DNA from: Diphasiastrum complanatum
Taxonomy: Eukaryota; Streptophyta; Lycopodiopsida; Lycopodiales; Lycopodiaceae
Assembly (NCBI GenBank): GCA_029204225.1
Contig: CM055113.1
Location: 18,507,746 to 18,571,745 of the forward strand
Reading direction: 5' to 3'
Length of the DNA stretch: 64,000 nucleotides
Shown here: positions 1 to 13,375 of the stretch, one piece after another
Layout of the letters: each line of letters begins with the position of its first letter
Position numbering within the stretch: position 1 is the first letter of the stretch
Program-made: the position numbers and the translations under genes
The notes under the pieces: generated by a model
What the model saw: the letters and a program-made list of their open reading frames with translations, nothing else
What the model was told of the DNA's origin: nothing
Databases searched by the model: none

Positions 1-1205
1 CCTAACCTGAATCAAAAGGAATCAAATGCACATAAATGCCTCTTCAAATCATCCCTACAAGATCATGTTGAATCACTTTGCAATAATGAATCCAAACTAT
101 TCTCCAAAACAAGCAAATTGATCACAATCTTAGCTAGAATTGCATTCAATGATGAGTACTTGTCAAAACCTTTGGACTGACCCCAAAATTGACTTTTAAT
201 GACCGCAATAAGTCTAAGAATGACCTATTACAACACCAATTATGATGATCTACCTTCCTATTGAATGATTGAATACTATTCTTTGTGATTGACGCCAGAA
301 ATCGAGTAGCATCAAAATGAAGAAAGCACAAAATACTTGCTATTTTGATCCAATTGATAAGAGATGACTTCAACTCAGATTTTGAAGCTAAAAAGCCTGT
401 AAATCAAAAACCATTAAATACATCTTCACTCAAATTGATCAAAGATTGGAGGTACAAATCATATTAGCTAGATTACTAATCAATACATTGATTTCTAGCT
501 TATCTTGGCTTGAACTCCACAAATTGGCTCCAAAAACATGCTAAACTCTTCACACGTGTATTGTACCTGCACCTTCAATTACATCTAATGATCACAAAAA
601 TCCATATGGCAATAGCAATCATCATTCAAAAGATAGACACAAACTAGTCATTAAGGAAGATCTCGATTTTACTCATAATTTGATGGAGAAACCATCACAT
701 ATTTATACATTAGTAGCTCGGATTTAAGCATTTTGGGGCCTCTCTGAACTCATCATAACCTAACCCTAACATCTAATCTAATAGGTCATTGGATCCACCA
801 TAATTTGGGGTCAAGATCTCAAGATCCAAAAACAATGTAAAACTTGTTATTTTTAACTCCTAGAATCTCTCTAGCCTATATTTATCTGTGCACATTTTGG
901 CCTCATTCCAAAGTTGATTTGACTTAGAAGAAGGTATCCTATGCTTTTGGCACGTGTGACGTCCCACAATATGGCCTTAATGTAATTTACAAGTGGAATA
1001 TACAAACTAGCTTGTGTAATTTTAACAGGTTAGATTGCAAATAGATTAGAGAACTTTTATATAAGATTTATAAATCTCAAAACATGAAACTTTGCAATAA
1101 CTTGATTGGTCATCCTTCACAATCGCAAAAATATTGGTATCTGAAACGGTGTTCATACATATGAGTAACTTTCAAATTTGTAAATATCTCATAGCTTTAA
1201 TTCGG
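1..1205. other. Non-genic AT-rich sequence
   Basis: No reading frame longer than about 75 codons and no recognisable protein. Parts of 420-540 (stretches such as CTAGCTTAT and a CACACGTGTG box) weakly resemble the LTR at 18991-19635, so a decayed LTR is possible, but I could not define ends. Confidence 0.4.
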
Positions 1206-1209
1206 GTTG

Positions 1210-1348
1210 CTCTTTGTTAGGCTTTCATCGTGGTTTTATTATGATCCTACACTTGAAATAGCATGTTCTTGAAATTCAATCTTTGTCAAGCTTTCATCGT
1301 GGTTTTGTTGTGGTTTCTACGCTTGAAATAGCATGTTTCTAAAATTCA
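1210..1348. repeat. Tandem duplication, 69-bp unit x2
   Basis: Two adjacent copies of a unit containing GCTTTCATCGTGGTTTT, followed by CTTGAAATAGCATGTT; the shared GCTTTCATCG starts at 1221 and again at 1290. The copies differ at several positions, so the duplication is not recent. Confidence 0.75.
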
Positions 1349-1658
1349 ATATCCATCATGTTTTTAGCTCACGTTTTTTCCATTAGCGCACCCTATGCTA
1401 GCAGGACATAACTGCGTTGCTAGTTGTTATAAATTATTTCTATTTTGCAATATTGGCTAGTTCATTATTGTGGTCAATTTTCCCAAACGTGGTGAGTTGG
1501 TGTAGTGTTCTTGAGTCGGGCTCGCCTAGCCAAGTTTGACTCTCTATGATTCCATAGGTTGATAATAAGCACTTGTGGTCTATTGATTCTCACAATTCTT
1601 CAAAGTGATGGTAAATATATCATGTACACCAAGTGGATAAAAAGAGAGCTGAGTCTAT

Positions 1659-1764
1659 GGCTGATTCAATGTTTGGTGAATCATTTACATATGAAAGTTG
1701 AAGTATGACTGGCTGATTCAATGTTTGGTGAATCATTTACATATGAAAGTTGAATTATCGCTCA
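1659..1764. repeat. Tandem duplication, 52-bp unit x2
   Basis: The stretch CTGATTCAATGTTTGGTGAA, followed by TCATTTACATATGAAAGTTG, occurs at 1661 and again at 1713 almost unchanged. No coding sense. Confidence 0.85.
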
Positions 1765-4035
1765 CTGGCTGCACTTTTGGTGTCCATGTAAAAAGCGAGT
1801 TATCTTTGTTGAGAGGTTTATCCACCATGCTATAAATCATAGGACTACTAGTCAATTTAGTAGTCATATTATTGTAACATGGTGTTGTAATGAGCGATTT
1901 CATTCATTAAAAAGCATAGAAGTAGGCTGAATTTTGACTCGTGTTTATAAAGACATATATGATTAACTAGATTGAACCCTAACTATTACTTAGATTACAA
2001 ATAGAGCCCTCGATCAGTTATGTACTATTATTAGATATACAAATATTATGTTATACCGTTTACTTGCCAATCATGATATCTCAGAGTGAAACTCGTTTTA
2101 CCACTTCTAAGAAAATTTGCTGTGTGCCACACTAGCATGAATATACCTTTCTACTTTGACTATGGCTGAAATAGAAAAACTATGTGAAATGTAAAGACGA
2201 CGCCCAAATAAAATTTGAACATAGATATCTCATTGTGGAAATCCAATTCAACTTTAAAACAGATCTCCAAAAGCATAACTATGCAACCTTCACATGTTGC
2301 TGTGAGAGTAACATCTGAGAACCTGCAGAGACAACTAAGATTCCCACTAAATTTGTGTCCTTTTTCAGCTGAACATGTTACTGGTGGTGAAGTTATTATA
2401 TTCATCATTTTGAAATTTTTCCAGGGAAGAGTTCTTAACGCCACAGGACTACTATTTGATTCTTCTAATAATGTTGAAGACTTGTCTTTATGTTCCTTTA
2501 AAGGTTTTATTAGGCAGCGCATGTGGGAGCTTGTTCATTTAGAAGGTTTTGTTACGCATGCAAGTGTGTTTTGTGTGCATGAGCATACACACACATATAC
2601 TAATATCCCATACAGATTATATGTATCTCTGCAAATATGCAAACAAAACCAAAAACTAACTCAAAAACCTACAAGAGGAAACTTGTTCGCCCCCAACTCA
2701 GCCCTACCAAAAGACAAAATTAACATGAGTTTCAAACCATGATTCTCAAATAATCGTTCCCCTACACTCGGATTGCCCTCCTCTTGCTGAAGAGATAGCA
2801 GCAAGGACTCTCCTCCATGCCCAAGAATCGACCCTCATAGTTTTGGAGATCTTTCCACATTGTGAGTACTAAATATTTTGCTGCCCTCTTCAAGTTTTAC
2901 AGTGTTTCTTGTTTTGCAGCATTCTAGACCCCCTCCTCCATTCTGCCTTGTCTCTCCTTCCTAGCTCCATTTCTCTTGAGCTTTGGCACATTCCCTTATT
3001 AAAATTCATGTGTACACGTGGGACTGAATGTTGCATTAATGACCAAATCATGTACTTTTATTGTGCATGTTTATTGCACTGTTAAGCATATACAGTATGA
3101 GGATATAGTTATAGTCATCTTCTTAAAAAAGAACTGGAATCATAACTGTCTCTCCAAAGTACTTAATAAAACATGGTCATTGGTTACTAGTTTGAAACAG
3201 ACGGGATTTGCCTCCAGTTAGCCTTTCTTCCTGTTCGTGCTGGACTGCTAGTTCCTTGTTTGTATCAATGTCATGTCTGGGATAGTACCCAGCATAACAG
3301 AGGAAATGTCCAATCTTCAACCTTATGAAGAAGTCCCCACAAAGTCTCAGACCATCAACTTCATCAAGCATAGCACAAATGCTACGACATTCCTACTCAC
3401 TTCATCGGTGCCCAAGGGCCAAGAGTAGGCTTTAGGTCAATTGCATTTCAACACATGGACGTCATCACATGGAAATCAGAACATGGAGGTCCGCGTTATA
3501 GCTTTCATACATGTTTGTAAAAGTTGCTTCCTTTTACAAGTTCAAAAACAATGTTCTGCCACTTCAAACTTTCATGCTGATGCTCCAACACCAGGAAAAC
3601 TTTTCCTGAACCTCAAAAACTTTCAATCTGTTTCTCCTCTTTTTGGACATCCTCAAAGCAACAAATGATTGCTCTTTCCATGGTAAAGAGACATAAACCA
3701 ACTGTTGAAAAAGCAGGTGAAAAGGGTAACTTAAGCAAGCAAAATCACATGCCCAAAACCACTAGATAAGACTTTCTGTCCAGGAAACAGCATCATAAAA
3801 GGACTAACAAAAATATCTAGCAAATGGTTGTTTCAGGCCCAATAAACATAATCAAGACCCTGCAGTTAATAATGATTGCATATCTGACTGTTAACAACAA
3901 AACGGATGGTAAACTTAAAACCTGGTTAAAACCTGGACATCAAAGAAAAAATTGCAATAACTGCCTACTAATTCAAAAAATCATTTCACCAGCTGTTTCC
4001 TTGCCCATACACAGAAATCATGCAATGCTTAAACC
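1765..4035. other. Intergenic sequence downstream of the KH gene
   Basis: An open frame of 175 codons on the plus strand (2215-2742) starts with TTG, has no recognisable domain and ends in low-complexity sequence; I do not regard it as a gene. The segment just below 4036 must include the 3' UTR of the KH-domain gene; no poly(A) signal can be assigned with confidence. The stretch around 1495-1530 resembles the tandem unit at 10147-10336, so that unit is dispersed. Confidence 0.4.
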
Positions 4036-7000
4036 TCAGCTTTGCACTGCTGAGGGCATTATACCCTGAGGTGCTGCAGATTGGGCAGTTGGATTGTGAC
4101 TATAGCTACCAGCTACTGGCTGCTGCAAAGATCCGTCGGATGACTGAGCATACTGGGCTGGGTCACCGTAAGACTGCTGTGGGTACCCTTGTTGGCTGTA
4201 ACTCTGTTGATCTTGTGAGGCTTGATTGTATTCATAGCCACCATTATAAGCCTGCTGGCCATATCCTTGTGGCTGGTTATAGCTTCCTTGCTGCTCATTG
4301 TAACCTTGCTGTGACTGCTCACTGTAACCTTGCTGTGGCTGCTCACTGTAACCTTGCTGTGGCTGGGTGTAACCTTCCTGTGACTGGCTATAACCCTCTT
4401 GTGGCTGGTTGTAGCCTTGCTGAGGCTGACTGTAACCTTGTTGGTACCCTTGCTGCTGATAAGCGGCTGGCTGTTGTTGCTGATAGCCATCGTAGTAGCC
4501 CTGCTGAGTGTACCCATAATTGCCATCAGCTGCAGTAGCTTCTGGTTGTGGAGTCTGCTGTGTTTGGCTTTGCTGGGAGTAAGAATCATAGCCCGCTTGT
4601 TGTGGAGGTTGCTGAGACGGAGCAGGAGTACTCTGGTTCCAGCCAGGGTTATAACCAGCGGGAGGTGGTTGAGAATATCCCCCATACTGCTGTGAAGGTG
4701 GAGGTGGGGGATATTGATGAGGGGGACCAGAGTAGGGACCCTGTTGCTGATAACCATAGCCTGGATAACGTGGTGGTGGGCCAGGAGGACCCCAGTGTGG
4801 AGGAGGCCCTGGTGGCCTGAAATATGGCTGATTGTAACCACCATGCATAGGTGGACCCCTTACACGATTCTGCCATGGAAACAAGTTAGACGAATCAATG
4901 TTTCCATAAAACATAACTCCAATAACGATTAACAGTTCAAAGTTCAAAGTTCATCCAAGAGTCAGGGGATTAAAAAAACGAATAACAGCTTTATAAAACA
5001 CTTCTCACGGGCAAGCCAATGAATACATAGACCAACTCTGATGAATGATTATCTATTACTGAAGTATCAGCATTGAACTAACAGACAAGAAGATCCCTGC
5101 AGCAAGCTACCTTCATTACAGTGACATGGAATTCCTCAAATTCATGTTTGAGATTAGTATGCAGAAAGTAGCACATGCAAAGAGAAAAAGAGAGAGCACC
5201 AACGTACACAGCTAACAACCATCTCTACAGATGTGATGTATGGTGATTGGCTAACTTTTGAAAATAAGTCTCCTAGATCTACATGGCATGAGAATAACTT
5301 GCATTAGCACACTAACATTTGCCGGTGTAACTGAGCCATAATGTTAACAAGGTACGTCAGGACTCAGGAACATACCTTACACTTCCAATCTATCGCTACT
5401 ATTGCATTCAAGGTTTACATGATGTGCTCTGTCATGCTGTCTGTAACTTTCAAACATGTCGACTTCAGCATTCAGTTATTTCAACATGATTGAGCATAAT
5501 GTATGTCAGGAACATACCTTATACTTCCAATCTATTGCTACTATTGCATTCGAAGGTTACACATGATGTGCTCAGTCATGCTAGTCTGTAACTTACAAAC
5601 ATTGTTGACTTCAGCATTCAAAACATTTTAAAAGTGATTGACCATGATAACCTTCAAATGTGGGTAAAGCTGATCATATACTGACATGACATGTATTCTC
5701 GAGCTAAGAGGCAAAGCCTGGCAGATAAATGCTAGCACACGATGGCGATCGACAATCACATTTACGCAGTAGCTACTGACACTACAATACCTGGTATGTA
5801 ACTTTCAGCCAAAGCCCTGTTCTCGGCAGAGATAGCTATAGACAGCGGCTGAGCCGAGATTGTGAAGCCTTTCTAAACAGCCAAGAGATAAAGATGAGAA
5901 AGAACATATCACCAGCTCTACGTAGTGTGGCATGCTAACGATCTCGAACAAGGGCACTACAACAAATTGAAACTTTCTCCAATTCCCACAAAAACCCACA
6001 ACAAGATTGTTTCAATAATAGCATGAATGCAAAATGACCTGATCTTAGCACAACTGATTGTTTACTGAAATTTCATAGCGATCCTGAGTAAAAGTATCAA
6101 CAATCAATAGCTATTTTCAATGGTAATGAATCACCAAACGTTACACCTGGCAAAGCATTTCGAATCCATACCGTTGGATAAGCCCGATACCCCATCTCGT
6201 ATACTTGGCTGTAAGAAGTTAGAACTTTAACAAGCATAAACAAGACCACTGACTGCAGACAAATCCATCTCTTTTCAAGAGCTCAACCATAGTAACATTC
6301 TAGACTTTCCAGATCTTAATTCGTTCCATATCATACTTGATAGGCCAACAAAGAAGTTACATATTGCCACGGATGCTAGCTGACAAAATTTCTAACCTGG
6401 TAAAGTTCAGATGAGACTACAGTTGATCAACTATCTTGAATTTAATTTTGTTTTAACAGAATCTAACATGAGAAAGAACGATGACAAGAGCACTCACTCC
6501 ACATATTATGTACTTTTAAACAGCACCTACATAAAACTTTCACTGAATCTTATAAAGCACAAACAATTGGAACATTGCTATGAATGAACAACAATTTTTC
6601 TCCACCAGTGTTCTTGAAAAAAAAACTACCTCATCAATTAGTTCTTTGACAAGCTCACTAGCCATGTCTGTTTGCTCCTTGCTGCCTATCAGGGTGACAA
6701 CCCTCTCAAGGGTTCCTTGCTCACTATCCCGGTCACTTTCTTGTGGTATAGCAAACTACATGTAAAAGTTAGATCATATTTTCAGTAAACACATGAGAGC
6801 TGAATATTATTCAAATGACAGGAAAAACCTGTTATGCTTGCAAATAGCAATTGAACCACACCTGTATGCGTGCACCAGAGCGACTCTGCAAACTCCTAAT
6901 AGTCTCTCCACCCCTACCTATAATTAGGCCAACCTAACAAAAAAAAACCATTTTTACAAACAATGTTTAGTAAGGATGACACTCACACATCAAAATTCTC

Positions 7001-9805
7001 ATCAAAGCCAGATAAACAAAAGCGATTGCAGTCGAAGACTATAGAGCTATGTGTAAAGAGCCAAATGGCAACCAACCTTGCTGTTAGGAACTCGTATGTT
7101 GACTTGTTCACCAGAGGGAGGTCCCCCAAAACCTCGAGTAGGAAAAGCAGCAGATGCTCCAGCTGCAGCCTAGTAGAGTTATAGTAAAAGAAAGTTAAGG
7201 ACATGATTTTCATGAGGCTTCAAAAACATGCTACGAGAATCCAATCTTGTAAGTTGCAGCAATATGATAATAGTACTGTACTACCGGAGTCATCAAATAT
7301 GTTTGAAACTTATATAAGATCAAAATGTGATAAGTTAGAAAGATATCAGAAACATTTACAAACAATGAACACCAACCTCTGCAATTACATCCTTGATAAG
7401 CTGCTCTGCACGTGAGATCTGCTCTGAAGTCCCCATAATTTCTACCTGCCTTGTCGGAGCATTTGGGTCAGCATCTGCATCCCTTGTAACTTGAATTCTG
7501 GCACCAGACTGATACTGCAGATTTTTTATAGTTTCTCCACCCTTACCAATAACTATTCCAACCTGCAAACTTTCCGTCCTTTAATATGTCTTTCAAATCA
7601 ACAGCTAAAAAGTTTGTACCACAGTCCATTTTCTTCCTTTCCCATTGAACCAAAGCTTTGCAAACAAAACAAATCACCTAAATAATGCTCTCTACATTTA
7701 GAACAAACTTTATGATGCAGATCAATCCACATTTCAAGGACCTTTAACTGAAATTTCTGCAGACTATTTATAGTGTCCTGCATCAACAAAGAACAAACGC
7801 AAGAGCAATAACTCATATGACTTCAGTTTTCTCGCTGTGTGCTGCATTTCATATGCCAATATTTCTGAGAAAATTTTCAAAATTAAAACATCAGCTCCGT
7901 AGTACTACCCTGAAGTATCCACCACAAACGCGATCAGCTAGTGTACTTCTACAGCCAGCACACATAATTGGAACAAATTTCAGCTTCTTTCTGTAATGCA
8001 TTATGCGTACCTTGAGCATCAAGTTCTACAATCAATATGTGCTATGCCCAAAGCAGGTTTCCAGTTTGACAAGTTAAACTAGGAATAACTTGGCTTGGGC
8101 TCACCATGACTTCTAGTGATCACAACTGTCCTATGTGCAGTGCAGCACACTATTTCTCTTAACTCAGATTCCAATTCAATATTCTCGTTTATCGTTTTCA
8201 ACCCCATGCTCTCATAATTACAATTTACTAAGTTGGTTGGTTCATCTTCTTCCACATACGATTGAACTCAATAACTTTGGCTCTAAACACATGGGTTAAG
8301 AGAAGATGGTCATCACAGGCGGGGTCAGAACAGACCAGTACAGATTAGCAAACACAATTATAACTCATACACGACAAAATGGAAGAGTTGCATCTCTAAT
8401 CTATCGCTTAAACTAGACGAGATAATTGGGATAATGCCAGAAACTTAACATACTAAAGAATTACAGTTGAAAGTTTGCAAATGCACAACAAGAAATATGA
8501 ACAAGAATGTAGAAAAACTACAAGAACCTCACACGGCTGAAGAGCTGCAGACTTACTCCTAAATCCGTGTACTTCAAGATTGAACCAAAAACTAGGAACA
8601 AAACCATTAGGAGATGACAATAAACTAATTGAGAAATGAAAACTCATGATATGCCCTTCTAAGGTGCTCATATGTGCTTAACAGAAAATAGTACAAAGCT
8701 TGCTACCACGGTTATTTATCAATAGCGTGGAACCTCCAAAACTGAACGATCTGTAACTTCCTTAGTCTTAAGAGGGAAAATCAACCCGATCAGGACAATT
8801 GTTACATCATCAAGCAATAATTTGGGAACTTACAAAACCATGAAATGCACGAGTTATAAATTGATTGAGATGCTCATCTAACCTTTGCATTAGGAACATC
8901 CATTCTCCGAGATTCTGAATATCCAGCCTGATGATTATGATATGGCGTTTGCTGAAAATCTGTAACCTTGGCATAAGAATTTGGGTTGTCTGTTGGTTGG
9001 TCATGGAACTTTGTTGGTTGGTCATGGAACTTTGATGGCTGGTCGTGGAACTTTGATACCCTTTCAACTTCTGGAAAACGAAATTAACCAATGAGGAAGA
9101 AATTGCAATTAAAACGCAGACTAAAAAGTGAGACCAAATACAGGACGAACCGAATCTGAAACGCAGGAAAGCTAAAAGTAAGTAAATAGAGGTGAACAGA
9201 AAGGTATGGTGAAACGTTTAGGTGAGCTAACTTCCAAGCATAAACATTACTACAAACTGCAAACTAGTTAATGATTAACAGATCAGGTTCCGCACGCCCG
9301 CCTTTCCTCAAAATACCAAGAAGAGAAAAGTCAAACGTAGCCTTGTCCATTCATTTTTCTAATGAGCAGTTTCCAGCACTTCAAGACTCATACCTCCATA
9401 ACCACGTTCATGGCTACTGCCATTGGAGGCTGCACGATCATCACCTCCATTATCTTCACTGCGGGCACGTTTTACCCCATCACCACCGCCAGCAATGGCA
9501 CCCGGCGGAGCGGAACCAACCAGCCGAGCGGCAATCTGCGCAGCTTTCTGTTTCGCTAGCTCAAAACCCGAAAGCGGCGGAGGCACGCTGCTATACATTC
9601 CATGCTTCTGAGCACTAGGGTTCCCCACTGCTCCGCCCGAATCCGGCCTGTCAGAAAACCCTGTGGTTCGTCCGCTTTCCTTCTCCGCCTGTCCTCCATC
9701 ATCAAACTTGCGCTTGCTGCTGTTGCTGCCAGGGACGTCCTGCCGCGCTGCCGTGGAGTCGAAATCGGGAGATGAAGGTAGGCGAGCCTCATCCGCCATC
9801 GCCAT
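4036..9805 (-). CDS. KH-domain RNA-binding protein, FUBP/KHSRP-like, 636 aa, seven exons
   Basis: Predicted single-stranded RNA/DNA-binding regulator of mRNA fate, probably nuclear. Exons (minus strand): 9805-9394, 9070-8883, 7562-7377, 7169-7077, 6933-6862, 6755-6630, 4869-4036. All introns are GT-AG, phases agree, and the sum is 1911 nt (636 codons plus stop). The start chosen is the first ATG after the TATA box (MAMADEAR); a second ATG lies two codons on. The N-terminus is disordered with a KRKFDD patch; exon 2 carries three SKFHDQP repeats. KH1 is near residues 194-260 with the GKGG loop at 206-209; KH2 is near 283-355 with GRGG at 299-302. Both KH domains are interrupted by an intron just before the GXXG strand. 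The single C-terminal exon (residues 360-636) is P/G-rich then Q/Y/S-rich with GYxQPQQ repeats, as in Arabidopsis KH proteins of the At2g25970 type. The last intron is 1.76 kb and contains a tandem duplication. Confidence 0.93.
4256..4453 (-). repeat. In-frame GYxxPQQ repeats in the KH protein tail
   Basis: Roughly ten degenerate heptad-like units of the form GYNQPQQ, GYSEQPQQ and GYTQPQQ are encoded by 21-24 bp DNA repeats. Unit length varies only in whole codons, so the frame is kept. Such Q/Y-rich repeats are typical of prion-like, condensate-forming RNA-binding proteins; function here is inferred. Confidence 0.85.
5332..5640. repeat. Tandem duplication of about 150 bp in the last KH-gene intron
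   Basis: Copy 1 (about 5332-5490) and copy 2 (about 5491-5640) share CAGGAACATACCTTA, CTTCCAATCTAT, GCTACTATTGCATTC and GTCTGTAACTT in the same order. A further partial start follows after 5630. Intronic, so tolerated. Confidence 0.85.
8994..9056 (-). repeat. 21-bp x3 repeat encoding SKFHDQP
   Basis: Three in-frame copies of a 21-bp unit in exon 2 of the KH gene encode SKFHDQP, SKFHDQP and TKFHDQP. Differences are mostly single-base transitions, indicating fairly recent in-frame expansion in the disordered segment before KH1. Confidence 0.9.
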
Positions 9806-9893
9806 AGCTCCAGAACAAACCCTAGCAAACACAGAAAAATGAGAGCGAGGAAGAAAGAGAGAATAGAAAGAGACAGAGAAAGCAAGAGGTCAT

Positions 9894-9902
9894 CTATATA
9901 TA
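9894..9902 (-). promoter_or_regulatory. TATA box of the KH gene
   Basis: TATATATAG on the minus strand about 90 bp upstream of the chosen ATG. It is followed by a C/T-rich stretch of about 50 nt (CTTTCTCTGTCTCTTTC and similar), as often seen in plant 5' leaders. The start of transcription would be near 9865-9870. Confidence 0.65.
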
Positions 9903-9983
9903 ATAAAAGAGTATGTCCACACAATTATGGCCAACCCTAACTCCATTGAGCCTTGTGGCATATCTCTCTTCTTAGCAAGGACT

Positions 9984-10083
9984 CTTTCACACTGGGAAGT
10001 GCACTTTGGACCATTCTTTCACACTGGGAAGCGCACTCTGGACCATTTCTTTCACCACTGGGAAGTGCAAACTGGACCATTCT
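9984..10083. repeat. Minisatellite, 32-33 bp unit x3
   Basis: Three copies of CTTTCACACTGGGAAGTGCA followed by a short TTTGGACCATT-like tail start at 9984, 10016 and 10049; a fourth begins and breaks off. It lies about 80 bp upstream of the KH-gene TATA box. Confidence 0.85.
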
Positions 10084-10146
10084 TTCCACCTTGATAGCAA
10101 AGTCAGGGTTGGTGTGGAATTAAGACCAGGATGGCGGCCAAGATGT

Positions 10147-10336
10147 AATGGAGTCCTCCCATTGATCCGTTGAGATCTTCTCGTGCGTCGTGAGTTGGTG
10201 TATCGAGCTCGCTCGGGTTTGGCTTGCCCACCCCTGTTCAGAATGGAGTCCTCCCATTGATCCGTTGAGATCTTCTCGTGAGTCGTGAGTCGGTGTATCG
10301 TGCTTGAGTTTGGCTCGCCCACGCGGGTTTGAAATT
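10147..10336. repeat. Tandem duplication, 95-bp unit x2
   Basis: AATGGAGTCCTCCCATTGAT starts copies at 10147 and 10242, each followed by CCGTTGAGATCTTCTCGTG and a GAGTTGGTGTATCG-like segment. A diverged copy of part of the unit occurs near 1495-1530. Confidence 0.85.
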
Positions 10337-10979
<643 letters not shown>

Positions 10980-11012
10980 GAAAAGTGTGCAATTCAAAAT
11001 TCCAGTAACAAA

Positions 11013-11712
11013 CTGATAGGAATCTCGCGAACATTTTACGAAACTGTTTTGATCACGAATAATTTAAACCAATGTGCGGAATTGAATAAACAAGTGAATC
11101 AGATATACGAATGGTAACAGACAAATATTCATTCAAGATCATACAATCATTCAGAATAATATGCGCATAACAGCTACAATATTATCTATTGATCTTTTGA
11201 TTTCAAGCACTGTGTGACAGATCCACACAGTGCATTGGCGTGAGAGAAATACAATTCTCTCACGAATAATGTCTCACTTACTAGCGGACTTCTGGATCTG
11301 CTGATCCTCTTACAAAATTGTCTTGCTCATAGGCAGACATGTATTCTGTATATTTTTCGTCTTACAGTATTATGCATCAAATAGAAAGTATATAGTTCGC
11401 GAACTTTTTCGTGTCGTGTCATGTAACTTCCAGATCAGAAAGATTAAACATCTACAACTAATCACGAACTACAAGAGTGGCAGATTAGCCACGTTCTAGA
11501 GTACTTATGCTGATGTCATGATGTCTGATCAAATACTTGTACCCCTTGGTACTTGGCTGATCTTCTTGGTCCTTCGTGGAGCAAGAATGATTTTGTGTCG
11601 CGAAACAATTTTGTGTCGTGTGTCGCGAAATTGTTCGCGAACATTTTTGTTTCGTGTGTCTTTTCTGTCAAAACCAGGGTGGAAAGCTAGCAAGGCTTTG
11701 GCAATAGAAACA
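11013..11712 (-). repeat. 3' LTR of copia A
   Basis: On the minus strand it starts TGTTTCTATTGCC next to the end of the RNase H frame and ends near CCTATCAG by alignment with the LTRs of B and C. It is shorter than theirs (about 0.94-1.04 kb) because of internal deletion. The U3 part is rich in CACGAA/TTCGCGAAC motifs. It shares most of its length with 15655-16291. Confidence 0.8.
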
Positions 11713-11714
11713 TT

Positions 11715-13330
11715 TCATTTTTTCAGCTCTCTCTCAAAGCACGATAGCTTGACAACTCCAAGACTGCTCCTTTGTTTCTCGAATAGACCTTTGTCTAAGG
11801 CCTTTGTAAAAATGTCAGCTACCATCTCTTTCATTCCAATGAAAGTAGTTTGCAACATCTTCTTTCCGATCAGATCCCTTATCAAGTGATACTTGATTGC
11901 AATGTGTTTTGTCGTTGAGTGAAATACAAGGTCTTTTTTCAGATGTATTGCAGATGTGTTGTCCATCTGCAAAACCAGAGGTTCATTCCTTGTTTCACCG
12001 AGTTCGTCAAGGAATTGTTTGAGCCAAATTATTTCATTGGCCATCTTTGCTACTGCTACGTACTCTGCTTCACAGGATGACTGAGCCACAATGGTCTGCT
12101 TCTTGTTGACCCAGAGAATTGCTGCTCCTGACGCGATGGTGCATCCTCCTGAGACACTTTTGCAGTCGTCCTTGAGGGATGCCCAGCTAGCATCACTGTA
12201 GAAAAGCGTCTGGAACCGTGCATTACGAGAATAACGCAAACCAAAATCTTTTGTTAATTGAAGATATTGCAAAATTTGTTTTGCAATCTTCCAATGAGTC
12301 GAGCCTGGACTTGTACATAATTGGCTCATCCTGAACATGACATAAGCAATGTCAGGACGTGTGTTATCTGCAAGGTACATCAACGATCCGATCAGCTTCT
12401 TGTATGGTGTAAGTTGCATCAATTCTCTTTCTTCTTCAGTCCTCAAACAATTTTCGTTCGTCAGTATTGTTCCTGCAAGCATTGGAGTATTCGCTCCTTT
12501 GCAATTTAGCATCCTGCGAAATCTTCTAAGATTTTCTAGGTATATTTTGACTGATGAAGGTATAATTTACCTCCCTCATAGTCCCTGTCAATCTGTAAGC
12601 CAAGGTAACACATGGCTTCTTCTAGATCTACAATCTCGAAATGTTTCGAGATATCATTCTTCACTTCAGCAATAAGCTTCTCACTCTTGCAGAGTATTAG
12701 AGTGTCGTCCACATACACAGCTACAATGATGAGCTTCCCATCTGTAATTCTTACATAGACATTGGAATCAGCCATTAGTGGCTTGAATCCTAAGGATTTC
12801 GGGGCTTGATCTTTCTTCTTGTACCATTGTCGCGCTAATTGCTTCAGACCATAGATACTCCTATGCATTCTGCATGCATAAGTAGGAAGTGAATTTGAGA
12901 TATAGCCTGGGGGTTGGTCCATGTAGACTTCTTCGTCCAGCTCACCATGCAAGAAGGTTGTCTTCTCGTCCACAATAAGAATCCTGAGATCATAAGCAGC
13001 TGCATATGCAAATAGTAAACGTAGGGATGAATGTTTCACGACAGGAGAGAAGATCTCAGAATAGTCAATACCATATCTCTGAAAAAATCCCTTCGCTACA
13101 AGTCTTGTCTTATACTTTGAGACATCTCCATCCGGTCCATACTTCAGCTTGTATACCCACTTGCATTTTACAATCTTTCGCTTATCTGGTAATGGCTACA
13201 ACGTCCATACCTGGTTCTTTCTCATGGATTCCATCTCCCCATTCATGGCTTGGATCCATTTGTCCTTCTCTGGATGTTCAACTGCTTCCTCGAATGTCTA
13301 TGGTTCACCACTGAATCCACAAAACTCTTC
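11715..13330 (-). pseudogene. Copia A reverse transcriptase-RNase H
   Basis: RT region about 13330-12536 and RNase H region 12512-11715, in two main frames broken by frameshifts near 13040 and 12530 and by stops. Visible RT signatures are GELDEEVYMDQPPGY, IYGLKQ and the catalytic YVDD box. RNase H shows DASWASLKDD, SSCEAEYVA and QMDNTSAIHL, followed by TKHIAIKYH and the end at ERELKK just before the LTR. These catalytic residues look intact, so the copy died by frameshift rather than active-site loss in this part. Confidence 0.92.
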
Positions 13331-13375
13331 TGATGTAGAAGTTGAGTTGCCTAGCACATATCTTGCTAGCGCTTT

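Noticed and set aside
2215-2742. 175-codon open frame on the plus strand
   Set aside because: Non-ATG start, no known motif, low-complexity CA-rich part, and an equally open overlapping frame on the other strand (2160-2522). No support as a gene.
4113-4844. 243-codon minus-strand frame overlapping the KH gene tail
   Set aside because: Shadow frame of the repetitive Q/Y-rich exon; the spliced model in the other frame has KH domains and phase-consistent introns.
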